The translations under genes and the position numbers were made by a program. DNA of 64,000 nt from contig JAGXRK010000063.1 of assembly GCA_018335755.1 (NCBI GenBank), positions 181,721 through 245,720 of the forward strand, written 5' to 3'. A model generated the notes under the pieces. It did not search any database and was not told the origin of the DNA. It saw nothing but the letters and a program-made list of their open reading frames with translations. Positions 35,424 to 43,075 of this stretch are shown piece by piece (the stretch's first letter is position 1; each line of letters starts with the position of its first letter). Source of the DNA: Ignavibacterium sp. (GTDB lineage Bacteria; Bacteroidota; Ignavibacteria; Ignavibacteriales; Ignavibacteriaceae).

Positions 35424-36836
35424 TCAGATTTCTTTCAACAATCTTAGGAAAAGCTTTGATGACTTAATTTCCGGATATTCTTTTTCGAACTCATTACGGA
35501 ATGACGGATCGATTGAAAATGCTTTTTTCAGACAATCAACTGCATCCTGAGTTCTGCTTAATATAAAATTTACTTTTGCTTTACTGTAGTATGATGAAGC
35601 ATCGAGCGGATCAATATCAATACATTTGTCATAAGAACTAAGAGCAGAGAGCCAGTCTCCAATCTCAAAATAAGTTTCTGCAAGATTATACCAGGATTCA
35701 AGATTATTTTTATCAATGCGTAACGCTTCTTTGTAACTTTTTATGGATTCTTTTAGAAAACCTAGTGAGTATTCGAGATCTGCCTTTGCTTGCCAAGCTT
35801 CAAGACTATCTTTTGATAATGAAATTGCTTTATTAAAATCTCTTAAGGCAAGTTGATATTTCCCGGTAAGGTCAAAACAATAACCCCTTGCAAGATACGC
35901 ATCAAAATATTCATCATTTATTTTTAAAGCAAGATTATAATATTTAATTGCACTGCTCAAATCAGCCAGCTCTTCATAAATGTTTGCAATATTAAAAGCA
36001 GACGCTTCATCACTGTCATCGAGCTCTAAAGATTTTTTAAAGCAATCAAGTGCAGGTTGAAAACGTCCAAGATCAGCATAAACATTACCTTTGTTAAACC
36101 ATGCACTTGGAAAATCTTCACGAAGTGCAGTTGCTAAATCATAGCTATTTATTGCCTGATCCAGTTGATTTAGTTTTGTAAGCACTATTCCCCTATTATA
36201 CCAACCGGTTGGATTGTACGGATCAGATTCAAGAAATTTATCATATGATTCCAGAGCCTTTGATAATTCACCTGAGTTCTCGTAACAAAAACCTAGTTCG
36301 TAATATACTTCTAGAAATTCAGGATCTTTTTGTACGACTTTATCGAAATAATCAATTGCTTTAATAAAGTCGCCCTGACGTTCAAATAATAATCCTAAGT
36401 TAAAATGAGCATCTTCATTTGTAGGGTCAATCCTTAAAATTTTTAATAAAGATTCCTCTGCCTGCCTGAATAAGCCAATACTTTCTTCTGAAGAGGATTT
36501 TTCAATCAATACATCAATATCATTAGGATTTAAGGATAGTGCTTTTTCAAAGCATTCGATTGATAAATTAAAGTCCATCATTCCGCTGAGAATTATGCCT
36601 TTTTTCGACCAATAATCGGAATTGTATGGAAAAATATCTATAAGCTTATTCACAAAAAATAATCCGTCTTCTAAATGATCACTTTCAATACAGTCCTGAA
36701 TTAAATCCTCAGCTTTATCTATTAGTTCATAAATATTTCCGGATTCCAGTGAACTTTTTAGGGACTGTATTTCCCTGTCGAGATCATCATAAGCAGAAAA
36801 ATCATCATCTAAATATTCAGAATTAAAAAAGGACAT
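35424..36836 (-). CDS. tetratricopeptide repeat protein
   Basis: Protein of 470 residues built almost entirely of TPR repeats. About eleven 34-residue units run from about residue 35 to 460. The consensus is well kept in units such as AWFNKGNVYADLGRFQPALDCFKKSLELDDSD, AYLARGYCFDLTGKYQLALRDFNKAI and SWYNLAETYFEIGDWLSALSSYDKCIDIDP. No signal peptide or membrane segment is seen, so it should be cytoplasmic. TPRs mediate protein-protein contacts; the partner is unknown. It lies between aroE and sucC on the same strand, 40 bp from aroE. Confidence 0.85.
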   Translation of the reverse strand: MSFFNSEYLDDDFSAYDDLDREIQSLKSSLESGNIYELIDKAEDLIQDCIESDHLEDGLFFVNKLIDIFPYNSDYWSKKGIILSGMMDFNLSIECFEKALSLNPNDIDVLIEKSSSEESIGLFRQAEESLLKILRIDPTNEDAHFNLGLLFERQGDFIKAIDYFDKVVQKDPEFLEVYYELGFCYENSGELSKALESYDKFLESDPYNPTGWYNRGIVLTKLNQLDQAINSYDLATALREDFPSAWFNKGNVYADLGRFQPALDCFKKSLELDDSDEASAFNIANIYEELADLSSAIKYYNLALKINDEYFDAYLARGYCFDLTGKYQLALRDFNKAISLSKDSLEAWQAKADLEYSLGFLKESIKSYKEALRIDKNNLESWYNLAETYFEIGDWLSALSSYDKCIDIDPLDASSYYSKAKVNFILSRTQDAVDCLKKAFSIDPSFRNEFEKEYPEIKSSKLFLRLLKEI

Positions 36837-36948
36837 TCTATAAACTCCAATAGATACTTTTTACAATAAAAAATCTAAAGCTAATAAACTATAAAATCAA
36901 GGTAAGCTTTACTTGGAAATGAATTAAATTTTTATATCATTAGGTTAA

Positions 36949-36972
36949 AGGGAGTGAATTAAATCACTCCCT
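36949..36972 (-). terminator. hairpin after sucC
   Basis: A 9-base perfect stem (AGGGAGTGA/TCACTCCCT) with a 6-base loop, 18 bp past the sucC stop. The tail on the minus strand is only moderately T-rich. Confidence 0.6.
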
Positions 36973-36990
36973 AATAACAAATTGACAATA

Positions 36991-38202
36991 TTATTTTAAT
37001 ACTGAAGTAACTTTTTCAGCAGCTTCCTTAAGACTTTTTGCTACTTCAAAGTTTAATTTTGATTCATTAAGAAGATCAGCCGCCTCCTTGGCATTTGTAC
37101 CCTCAAGCCTGACAACAACAGGAACTGAAACATGCATTTCTGTTGCTGCATCAATAACACCCTGGGCAACACGATCGCATCTTACAATACCTCCGAATAT
37201 ATTAATCAGTATAGCTTTAACATTAGGATCCGATAAAATAATTTTGAATCCGTTAGCAACAGTTTCTTTATTAGCACCTCCGCCAACATCAAGGAAGTTT
37301 GCCGGTTCACCTCCGGCTAACTTTATAATATCCATTGTTGCCATTGCTAATCCGGCACCATTAACCATACAACCTACATTACCATCAAGTTTAATATAAT
37401 TCAGATTATACTTAGATGCTTCAATCTCAAGTGGATCTTCTTCATCAAGATCACGGTATGCAGAAATTTCCTTCTGACGATAAAGTGCGTTATCATCAAA
37501 ATTCATTTTTGCATCAAGTGCAACAATTTTATTTTCATTTGTAAGTACAAGCGGATTTATTTCGAGCATTGTTGCATCGGTTTTTTCATAAGTATCATAA
37601 AGTGCTTTCATAAATGGGATAAAGCTTTTAAATGCTTCTCCTTCAAGACCTAATGCAAAAGCAAGCCTTCTTGCCTGGTATGTTTGAAAACCAATTGCTG
37701 GGTCGACCCATTCTTTTATAATTTTATCAGGAGTATCGGCAGCAACTTTTTCAATCTCAACACCACCTTCAGTTGATGCCATTATAACATTTTGTGATAC
37801 TGAGCGATCAAGTAAAATACCCAGATAAAATTCTTTCTTAAAATCTAATCCTTCAGCAATAAATAGAGTCTTAACAAATTTTCCTTCAGGTCCAGATTGG
37901 TGAGTAACTAATACATTACCGAGAATATTCTGAGCATATTCCCTTGCTTTATCAACGGATGTACTGAATTTCACTCCGCCTTCAAGAATAAGTTCATTAC
38001 GGTTCTCAGGATTATACAATTTCCCTTTACCTCTTCCACCTGCATGTATTTGTGCTTTAACAACAAATTGATTTATTCCTCTCTGTTGTAATTCAGAAAT
38101 GGCAGAGTCAAATTCCGAAAGATTTTTAATAGCAATACCATCTTGAATCGGCACACCAAATTTTTTAAGAATTTCTTTTGCCTGATATTCGTGAATTTTC
38201 AT
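36991..38202 (-). CDS. sucC: succinyl-CoA synthetase beta subunit (ADP-forming)
   Basis: ATP-grasp subunit of the citric acid cycle enzyme that makes ATP or GTP from succinyl-CoA. The 403 residues have MKIHEYQAKEILKKFGVPI, KAQIHAGGRGKG, the phosphate-binding MVNGAGLAMATMDIIKLAGGEPANFLDVGGGA, and NIFGGIVRCDRVAQGVI. All are SucC signatures. The ATG at 38202 was chosen; GGGAG lies 11 bases upstream, and the GTG at 38214 is too close to it. The alpha subunit gene sucD is not next to it. The leader contains a dispersed repeat. Confidence 0.95.
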   Translation of the reverse strand: MKIHEYQAKEILKKFGVPIQDGIAIKNLSEFDSAISELQQRGINQFVVKAQIHAGGRGKGKLYNPENRNELILEGGVKFSTSVDKAREYAQNILGNVLVTHQSGPEGKFVKTLFIAEGLDFKKEFYLGILLDRSVSQNVIMASTEGGVEIEKVAADTPDKIIKEWVDPAIGFQTYQARRLAFALGLEGEAFKSFIPFMKALYDTYEKTDATMLEINPLVLTNENKIVALDAKMNFDDNALYRQKEISAYRDLDEEDPLEIEASKYNLNYIKLDGNVGCMVNGAGLAMATMDIIKLAGGEPANFLDVGGGANKETVANGFKIILSDPNVKAILINIFGGIVRCDRVAQGVIDAATEMHVSVPVVVRLEGTNAKEAADLLNESKLNFEVAKSLKEAAEKVTSVLK

Positions 38203-38216
38203 ATTAGAGCGCACTC

Positions 38217-38240
38217 CCTTCCCTCTCCCTAAGGGAGAGG
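38217..38240. repeat. dispersed palindromic repeat in the sucC leader
   Basis: CCTCTCCCT and AGGGAGAGG form a near-perfect inverted repeat with a 1-base centre. It belongs to the same CCCTnAGGG family as the element coded at 54335-54405. It stands just upstream of the sucC start, and its flank supplies the GGGAG used as Shine-Dalgarno sequence. Confidence 0.65.
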
Positions 38241-38360
38241 ATAAATATTAGTTTATTTAAAATTTTTATTTGTAAATATATTTTTCAAAAAAAACCATTA
38301 TATCCGATAAATATTTAAAATTCGTTTAATAAAAAATTATTATTCTTTCCTCAAAAATCT

Positions 38361-38397
38361 TCCCCTTTCCTTAAGGAAGGGCTTGGGGATGGGCTTT
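38361..38397. repeat. dispersed palindromic repeat abutting the P5C dehydrogenase stop codon
   Basis: CCCCTTTCCTTAAGGAAGGG is followed by CTTGGGGATGGGCTTTT. The last part is nearly identical to the end of the element in the M14 peptidase gene (GGTTGGGGATGGGCTTTTT). It touches the TAA of the downstream-ending gene. Confidence 0.65.
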
Positions 38398-40028
38398 TAT
38401 TTCTCGCTCATAAACGGATATCGCCAATCTTTTGGAGGTTCAAAAGTTTCCTTGATTGTTCTTGCAGTCATCCAACGCATTAAGTTCATTGCACTTCCAG
38501 CCTTATCATTTGTACCTGAAGCTCTTCCACCGCCAAATGGCTGCTGACCAACCACAGCAGCAGTCGGTTTATCATTTATATAAAAGTTTCCTGCGGCATT
38601 TCTTAAACGGTCGGACATTTTAATAAGAGCTTTTCTATCCTGTGCCCAAATTGCACCTGTTAATGCATAAGGAGATGTTTCATCACATAGTGTCAAGGCT
38701 TCATCAAACTTATTATCATCATAAACATACATAGTCATAACAGGGCCGAATATTTCCTCTTCCATTGTTTTAAATCTAGGATTAGTTGCAACAATAGTTG
38801 TCGGCTCAATAAAATATCCTTTGGAATCATCAAAATTTCCACCGGTTATTATTTCTGCTTCATTAGATGCTTTTGCATAATTAATATATTCTGTAATTGT
38901 TTTGAATGCCCCTTTATCAATCACAGCACCCATAAAATTAGTAAAATCTTCCACATCACCCATTTTAATTTTTCCGACTTCTGCAACATATTTATCCTTA
39001 AACTCTTTCCAAATAGATTTTGGAATATACATTCTTGATGCAGCAGAACATTTTTGCCCCTGATATTCAAAAGCACCACGTAAAGCAGCAACAACTAGAG
39101 CATCTACATCGGCAGAGTTATGTGCAAATATAAAATCTTTGCCTCCGGTCTCACCTACAATACGCGGATAGTATTTCATACTTTTAAGATTGTCAGAAAT
39201 AGTTTTCCACATATTCTGAAAAACCTCTGTGGATCCGGTAAAATGAACACCAGCAAGATTAGGATTTATCATTGCCGGGGTTCCTACCTGTCCGCCTGAA
39301 CCGGGAACAAAATTTATTACTCCTTTTGGCAGTCCGGCTTCTTCAAACATTTTCATTAACCAATATGCAGAATAAACAGCGCTGGATGCTGGTTTCCACA
39401 AGCTAACGTTACCAACAATTGCAGGCGCAGTTGGAAGGTTACCAGCAATAGAAGTGAAGTTAAATGGCGTTACGGAAAAAATATATCCTTCAAGAGGACG
39501 ATATTCCAAACGGTTCCACATTCCGGCAGGAGAATATGGTTGTTCTCCCATTAGTTGAGCCATGTAATAACTATTGAAGCGGTAGAAATCAACAAGCTCA
39601 GCAGCAGAATCAATCTCTGCCTGGTAAACAGTTTTGGATTGTCCAAGCATTGTAGCAGCATTTATTGTCGCTCTCCATGGACCGGCCAATAAATCAGCAA
39701 TTTTCAAGAATACTGAAACCCTGTGTTCCCAAGGCATTTCAGCCCATTCTTTTCGGGCTTCGAGAGCTGCTTCAACAGCCATCTCAACTTCCTTTTTTCC
39801 AGCTTTATGATAAACACCAAGAACATGGCTGTGATTATGGGGAATTCTCATTTCCTCGGTATTACCAGTTCTTACTTCTTCACCGCCAATAATAAGCGGA
39901 ACTTCTATTTGCTTTGATTTTAACTCTGCTAATTTTTTCTTTAATTCTTCTCTTTCCGGGCTGCCCGGTTTGTAGCTTTTTACTGGTTCATTTATTGGTT
40001 GTGGTACTTTAAAATATGCGTTTGACAT
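38397..40028 (-). CDS. delta-1-pyrroline-5-carboxylate dehydrogenase
   Basis: Oxidises glutamate semialdehyde to glutamate with NAD+, the second step of proline breakdown. Its 543 residues match the long stand-alone P5C dehydrogenase type. It has a leader helix (SPEREELKKKLAELKSKQIEVPLIIGGEEVRTGN), the aldehyde dehydrogenase fold with SVTPFNFTSIAGNLPTAPAIVGN, VNFVPGSGG, HFTGSTEVF (NAD site), VGETGGKDF (general base Glu) and the nucleophile Cys327 in YQGQKCSAASR. The C-terminal part has EEEIFGPVMTMYVYDD and NFYINDKPTAAVVGQQPFGG. No proline dehydrogenase gene is adjacent. GAGGAG precedes the ATG. Confidence 0.93.
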   Translation of the reverse strand: MSNAYFKVPQPINEPVKSYKPGSPEREELKKKLAELKSKQIEVPLIIGGEEVRTGNTEEMRIPHNHSHVLGVYHKAGKKEVEMAVEAALEARKEWAEMPWEHRVSVFLKIADLLAGPWRATINAATMLGQSKTVYQAEIDSAAELVDFYRFNSYYMAQLMGEQPYSPAGMWNRLEYRPLEGYIFSVTPFNFTSIAGNLPTAPAIVGNVSLWKPASSAVYSAYWLMKMFEEAGLPKGVINFVPGSGGQVGTPAMINPNLAGVHFTGSTEVFQNMWKTISDNLKSMKYYPRIVGETGGKDFIFAHNSADVDALVVAALRGAFEYQGQKCSAASRMYIPKSIWKEFKDKYVAEVGKIKMGDVEDFTNFMGAVIDKGAFKTITEYINYAKASNEAEIITGGNFDDSKGYFIEPTTIVATNPRFKTMEEEIFGPVMTMYVYDDNKFDEALTLCDETSPYALTGAIWAQDRKALIKMSDRLRNAAGNFYINDKPTAAVVGQQPFGGGRASGTNDKAGSAMNLMRWMTARTIKETFEPPKDWRYPFMSEK

Positions 40029-40257
40029 TTTTTCTCCTCATAAATAAAAATTTTGTTCGAAAAATTACGATTTTTGCCTGGGATTCGCAATTAAAGACCA
40101 CTTCTGAAATCATGAGAATTGAGATAAAATAATATTTTTCTATTTGCAAATTAAATTTTTGATATTATTTTGCCTTTGAATAATCTGTTCATCCCAGTAG
40201 GGCTTAAACTATTAACAGATTTTCAAGTAAAAACAATATTAATCAAAAGGAGTGAAA

Positions 40258-42093
40258 ATGGCTATACCTGCTACTTTCAACACTATCCCTCATATATTTA
40301 AATATTTAACTGAAGAATACAGCAAAGAAACCAACAGTTATATACTTAAGCATAAGGTTGATGGAAAATATGTTGGAATAACCTACGATCAAATGAGGGA
40401 GGAAACAGAATCTTTTGCTTGCGGATTAGCCCATCTTGGTATCAAAAAAGATGATAGAATCGCAATTATTTCGGAAAACAGACCAGAATGGGTATATAGC
40501 GATTTTGCTATTCTGGGGTTAGGTGCAATCGACGTTCCACTCTATCCATCACTTACGGCTGATTCAGTTGAATTCATATTAAATAATTCTGAATCAAAAG
40601 GAATTATAGTTTCAAATAAATTCCAGCTGAATAAATTGCTTAAGGTTAGAAATAAATGCAGAGATTTAAAGTTTATTGTTATTCTTAATGCAAAAGATTA
40701 TGACAAAGGAGTGAAAGATCTTTATACGTTTTCCGATGTACAGGAACTCGGTAAAAAGTTTAGAAAAGATAATGCGAATTTCTTCAGAGAATCTCTTAAT
40801 CTGGCAAAGCCAGATGACACATGTACGATTATATACACTTCTGGTACTACAGGAGAACCAAAAGGAGTAGTGCTGACTCATCATAACATTTTATCCAACG
40901 TTCAGGCTGCATTGGAAACGTATCCTATTAGGAAAGATGATGTCTTTCTTTCATTCCTGCCGCTTTGTCATATCTTTGAAAGAATGGCAGGTTATTATAC
41001 AGCTTTTTCTTGTGGCGGAACTATTTGTTATGCTGAAAGTATTGAAACAGTAGCTCAGAATTTAACCGAAGTAAAACCGACTATTATGACAACTGTTCCC
41101 AGATTATTCGAGAGAATTTATTCGAAGATCATTAAGAATGTTGAAAGTCAACCTGAGAAAAAACAAAAGATTTTTTATTGGGCAATTGAAACAGGAAGAG
41201 AATATGCTATAGCTAAGAAAGCAAATAAAATACCTTTTTCCTTATCAGTAAAACATAAGCTTGCCGATAAGCTAGTCTTTAAAAAACTCAGAGAAAAAAC
41301 AGGCGGCAACTTACGATTCTTTATTTCCGGCGGTGCAGCCTTACCAAGAGAACTTGGGGAATTTTTTGAAGCGGTTGGATTACTTATTATTGAGGGTTAC
41401 GGACTGACAGAATCTTCACCGGTTATTTCAGCGAATCGACTTGATGCATACAAGTTTGGAACTGTTGGTAAACCAATGCCCGGAGTTGAGGTGAAAATCG
41501 CACCCGATGGTGAAATTCTTGCTAAAGGTCCTAATATTATGCAGGGCTATTATAAGAACAAAAAGGAAACCGAAGCTACAATTAAAGACGGATGGCTATA
41601 CACAGGAGATATTGGGGTTTTTGATCAGGATGGTTTCCTTGTTATTACTGATCGTAAAAAGCACCTCTTTAAAACTTCAGCAGGTAAGTATATTGCTCCT
41701 ACACCAATCGAAAACATATTTCTTGCTAGTAAATATATTGATCAGTTTGTGCTGATTGGCGACAGAAGAATGTTCCTCACAGCGTTGATTGTTCCGGATT
41801 TTGAAGCCTTGAAAGAATATGCGGATTCAAACAACATAAAATATTCCACCATTGAAGATCTTGCCAAAGATGATGAAATCTATAAGTTATTAGAAAAAGA
41901 TATGAATCAGTTCCAGAAAAAGCTTGCAAATTTTGAACGTGTAAGAAAATTTGTAATGCTGGACAGACCATTCTCAATTGAATCCGGTGAAATTACACCG
42001 AGTATGAAGGTTAAAAGAAAATTCATTGAGGCGCGTTATGGGGATCTTATAGAACAGATGTATCAGAGTTTAGAAAGATCATCAAAAGATTAA
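40258..42093 (+). CDS. long-chain fatty-acid--CoA ligase (AMP-forming)
   Basis: Activates fatty acids to acyl-CoA through an acyl-adenylate. The 611 residues belong to the long bacterial/eukaryotic type. Seen are the AMP-binding loop TIIYTSGTTGEPKGVVLTH (about 193-211), LPLCHIFERMAGYY, LRFFISGGAALPRELGEFFE, GYGLTESSPVIS, GWLYTGDIGVFDQDGFLVITDRKKHLFKTSAGKYIAP (adenylation core). The C-terminal domain ends in ITPSMKVKRKFIEARY. ATG at 40258 with AAAGGAG 5 bases upstream is preferred over a GTG two codons earlier. It diverges from the P5C dehydrogenase gene. Confidence 0.94.
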   Translation: MAIPATFNTIPHIFKYLTEEYSKETNSYILKHKVDGKYVGITYDQMREETESFACGLAHLGIKKDDRIAIISENRPEWVYSDFAILGLGAIDVPLYPSLTADSVEFILNNSESKGIIVSNKFQLNKLLKVRNKCRDLKFIVILNAKDYDKGVKDLYTFSDVQELGKKFRKDNANFFRESLNLAKPDDTCTIIYTSGTTGEPKGVVLTHHNILSNVQAALETYPIRKDDVFLSFLPLCHIFERMAGYYTAFSCGGTICYAESIETVAQNLTEVKPTIMTTVPRLFERIYSKIIKNVESQPEKKQKIFYWAIETGREYAIAKKANKIPFSLSVKHKLADKLVFKKLREKTGGNLRFFISGGAALPRELGEFFEAVGLLIIEGYGLTESSPVISANRLDAYKFGTVGKPMPGVEVKIAPDGEILAKGPNIMQGYYKNKKETEATIKDGWLYTGDIGVFDQDGFLVITDRKKHLFKTSAGKYIAPTPIENIFLASKYIDQFVLIGDRRMFLTALIVPDFEALKEYADSNNIKYSTIEDLAKDDEIYKLLEKDMNQFQKKLANFERVRKFVMLDRPFSIESGEITPSMKVKRKFIEARYGDLIEQMYQSLERSSKD

Positions 42094-42111
42094 CTTAGTT
42101 TAACCAATCAT

Positions 42112-42148
42112 AGACACAGGGTCTGCTAAAGACCCTATGTCTTTTTTC
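42112..42148. terminator. terminator of the acyl-CoA ligase gene
   Basis: The arms AGACACAGGGTCT and AGACCCTATGTCT pair with one mismatch around 5 bases and are followed by TTTTTT. It lies between convergent genes and could serve both. Confidence 0.8.
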
Positions 42149-42916
42149 TCAGCCTATATTCAGCATTTCAATCATTTCAGTATGAACTAATTTATTTGAA
42201 GCAAGAATTCTTTTTGAAAATATTTCGATCCGGCTGCCATTAAAATCGGTAACTAATCCTCCAGCCTCTTCCACTAATAACTTTCCGGCACATATATCCC
42301 ATGGCTGTAAATGAACTTCCCAAAAACCTTCAAAAACACCTTCTGCAACATAACAAAAATCAATTGCAGCCGACCCCAATCTGCGCACTGCTCTGGAGTT
42401 CCTGGTCATAACTTCAAATCGTTCGAACGCTTTTTCAGGATTTTCCTTGACATTGTAAGGAAAGCCAGTTACCAATAACGATTTAGAAATACTATCACTT
42501 TGGCTAACCTTAATTTTTTTATCATTTGCAAATGCACCGGCATTCTCTTCAGCTGAATAAATTATGTTCCGCATTACATCGTAAACTACTCCGGCAATTG
42601 TGTTACCATTTTTCTGTAAACCGATAGAAACTGAAAAAATCGGCAAGCCATGCGCAAAATTTGTTGTTCCGTCTAAAGGATCAATTACCCACAAATATTC
42701 CGAGTCGTTTTTTAACTCTCCCCTTTCTTCGGCCAGTATTGAGTGCGAAGGATACTTTTTCTGAATGAAATCAATAATTTTATGCTCCGATTTTTTATCA
42801 ATTTCTGTTACAAGATTATTATCACCGGTTTTAAATTCAACTTTAAAAGTCTGTCCATAACCTTCACGAACTATTTCGCCTGCTTCTTTAGCAATTTCAA
42901 TTAAGTCATCAATCAT
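42149..42916 (-). CDS. inositol monophosphatase family protein
   Basis: A 255-residue Mg2+-dependent, Li+-sensitive phosphatase of the SuhB/IMPase/CysQ fold. Metal-site motifs are LAEERGE (Glu), VIDPLDGTTNFAHGLP (DPLDGT), and QPWDICAGKLLVEEAGG (WDICAG). Known substrates of the family are inositol phosphate or 3'-phosphoadenosine phosphates, and SuhB members also act in rRNA transcription. Which applies here is unknown. It is divergent from lon, with TATATTTG boxes on both sides of the 159-bp gap. Confidence 0.92.
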   Translation of the reverse strand: MIDDLIEIAKEAGEIVREGYGQTFKVEFKTGDNNLVTEIDKKSEHKIIDFIQKKYPSHSILAEERGELKNDSEYLWVIDPLDGTTNFAHGLPIFSVSIGLQKNGNTIAGVVYDVMRNIIYSAEENAGAFANDKKIKVSQSDSISKSLLVTGFPYNVKENPEKAFERFEVMTRNSRAVRRLGSAAIDFCYVAEGVFEGFWEVHLQPWDICAGKLLVEEAGGLVTDFNGSRIEIFSKRILASNKLVHTEMIEMLNIG

Positions 42917-42937
42917 TTTAATTCCAAATTTTATTTA

Positions 42938-42945
42938 CAAATATA
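42938..42945 (-). promoter_or_regulatory. TATATTTG box upstream of the inositol-phosphatase gene
   Basis: The minus strand reads TATATTTG 22-29 bases before the ATG. No -33 element at the usual distance is visible, so this may be a weak or alternative promoter. Confidence 0.35.
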
Positions 42946-43011
42946 AGATTAGTTGAAGAGTTTTAACGTTATTCAATGAAATGATTGCGTTTATAGTGAA
43001 CCATTCATTCC

Positions 43012-43042
43012 TTGATAGCACAACACTTAATGGCTATATTTG
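43012..43042 (+). promoter_or_regulatory. lon: candidate promoter of the lon-fRMsr-dnaX run
   Basis: TTG (43012-43014) and TATATTTG (43035-43042) are 20 bp apart, matching the Bacteroidota -33/-7 pattern. It also reads TTGATA-N17-TATATT, a near-consensus sigma-70 promoter. The box ends 33 bp before the TTG start, leaving room for a leader with AGGAGAA. Confidence 0.6.
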
Positions 43043-43075
43043 TTTGATAATTAACGCAAACTTAGGAGAAAAATT

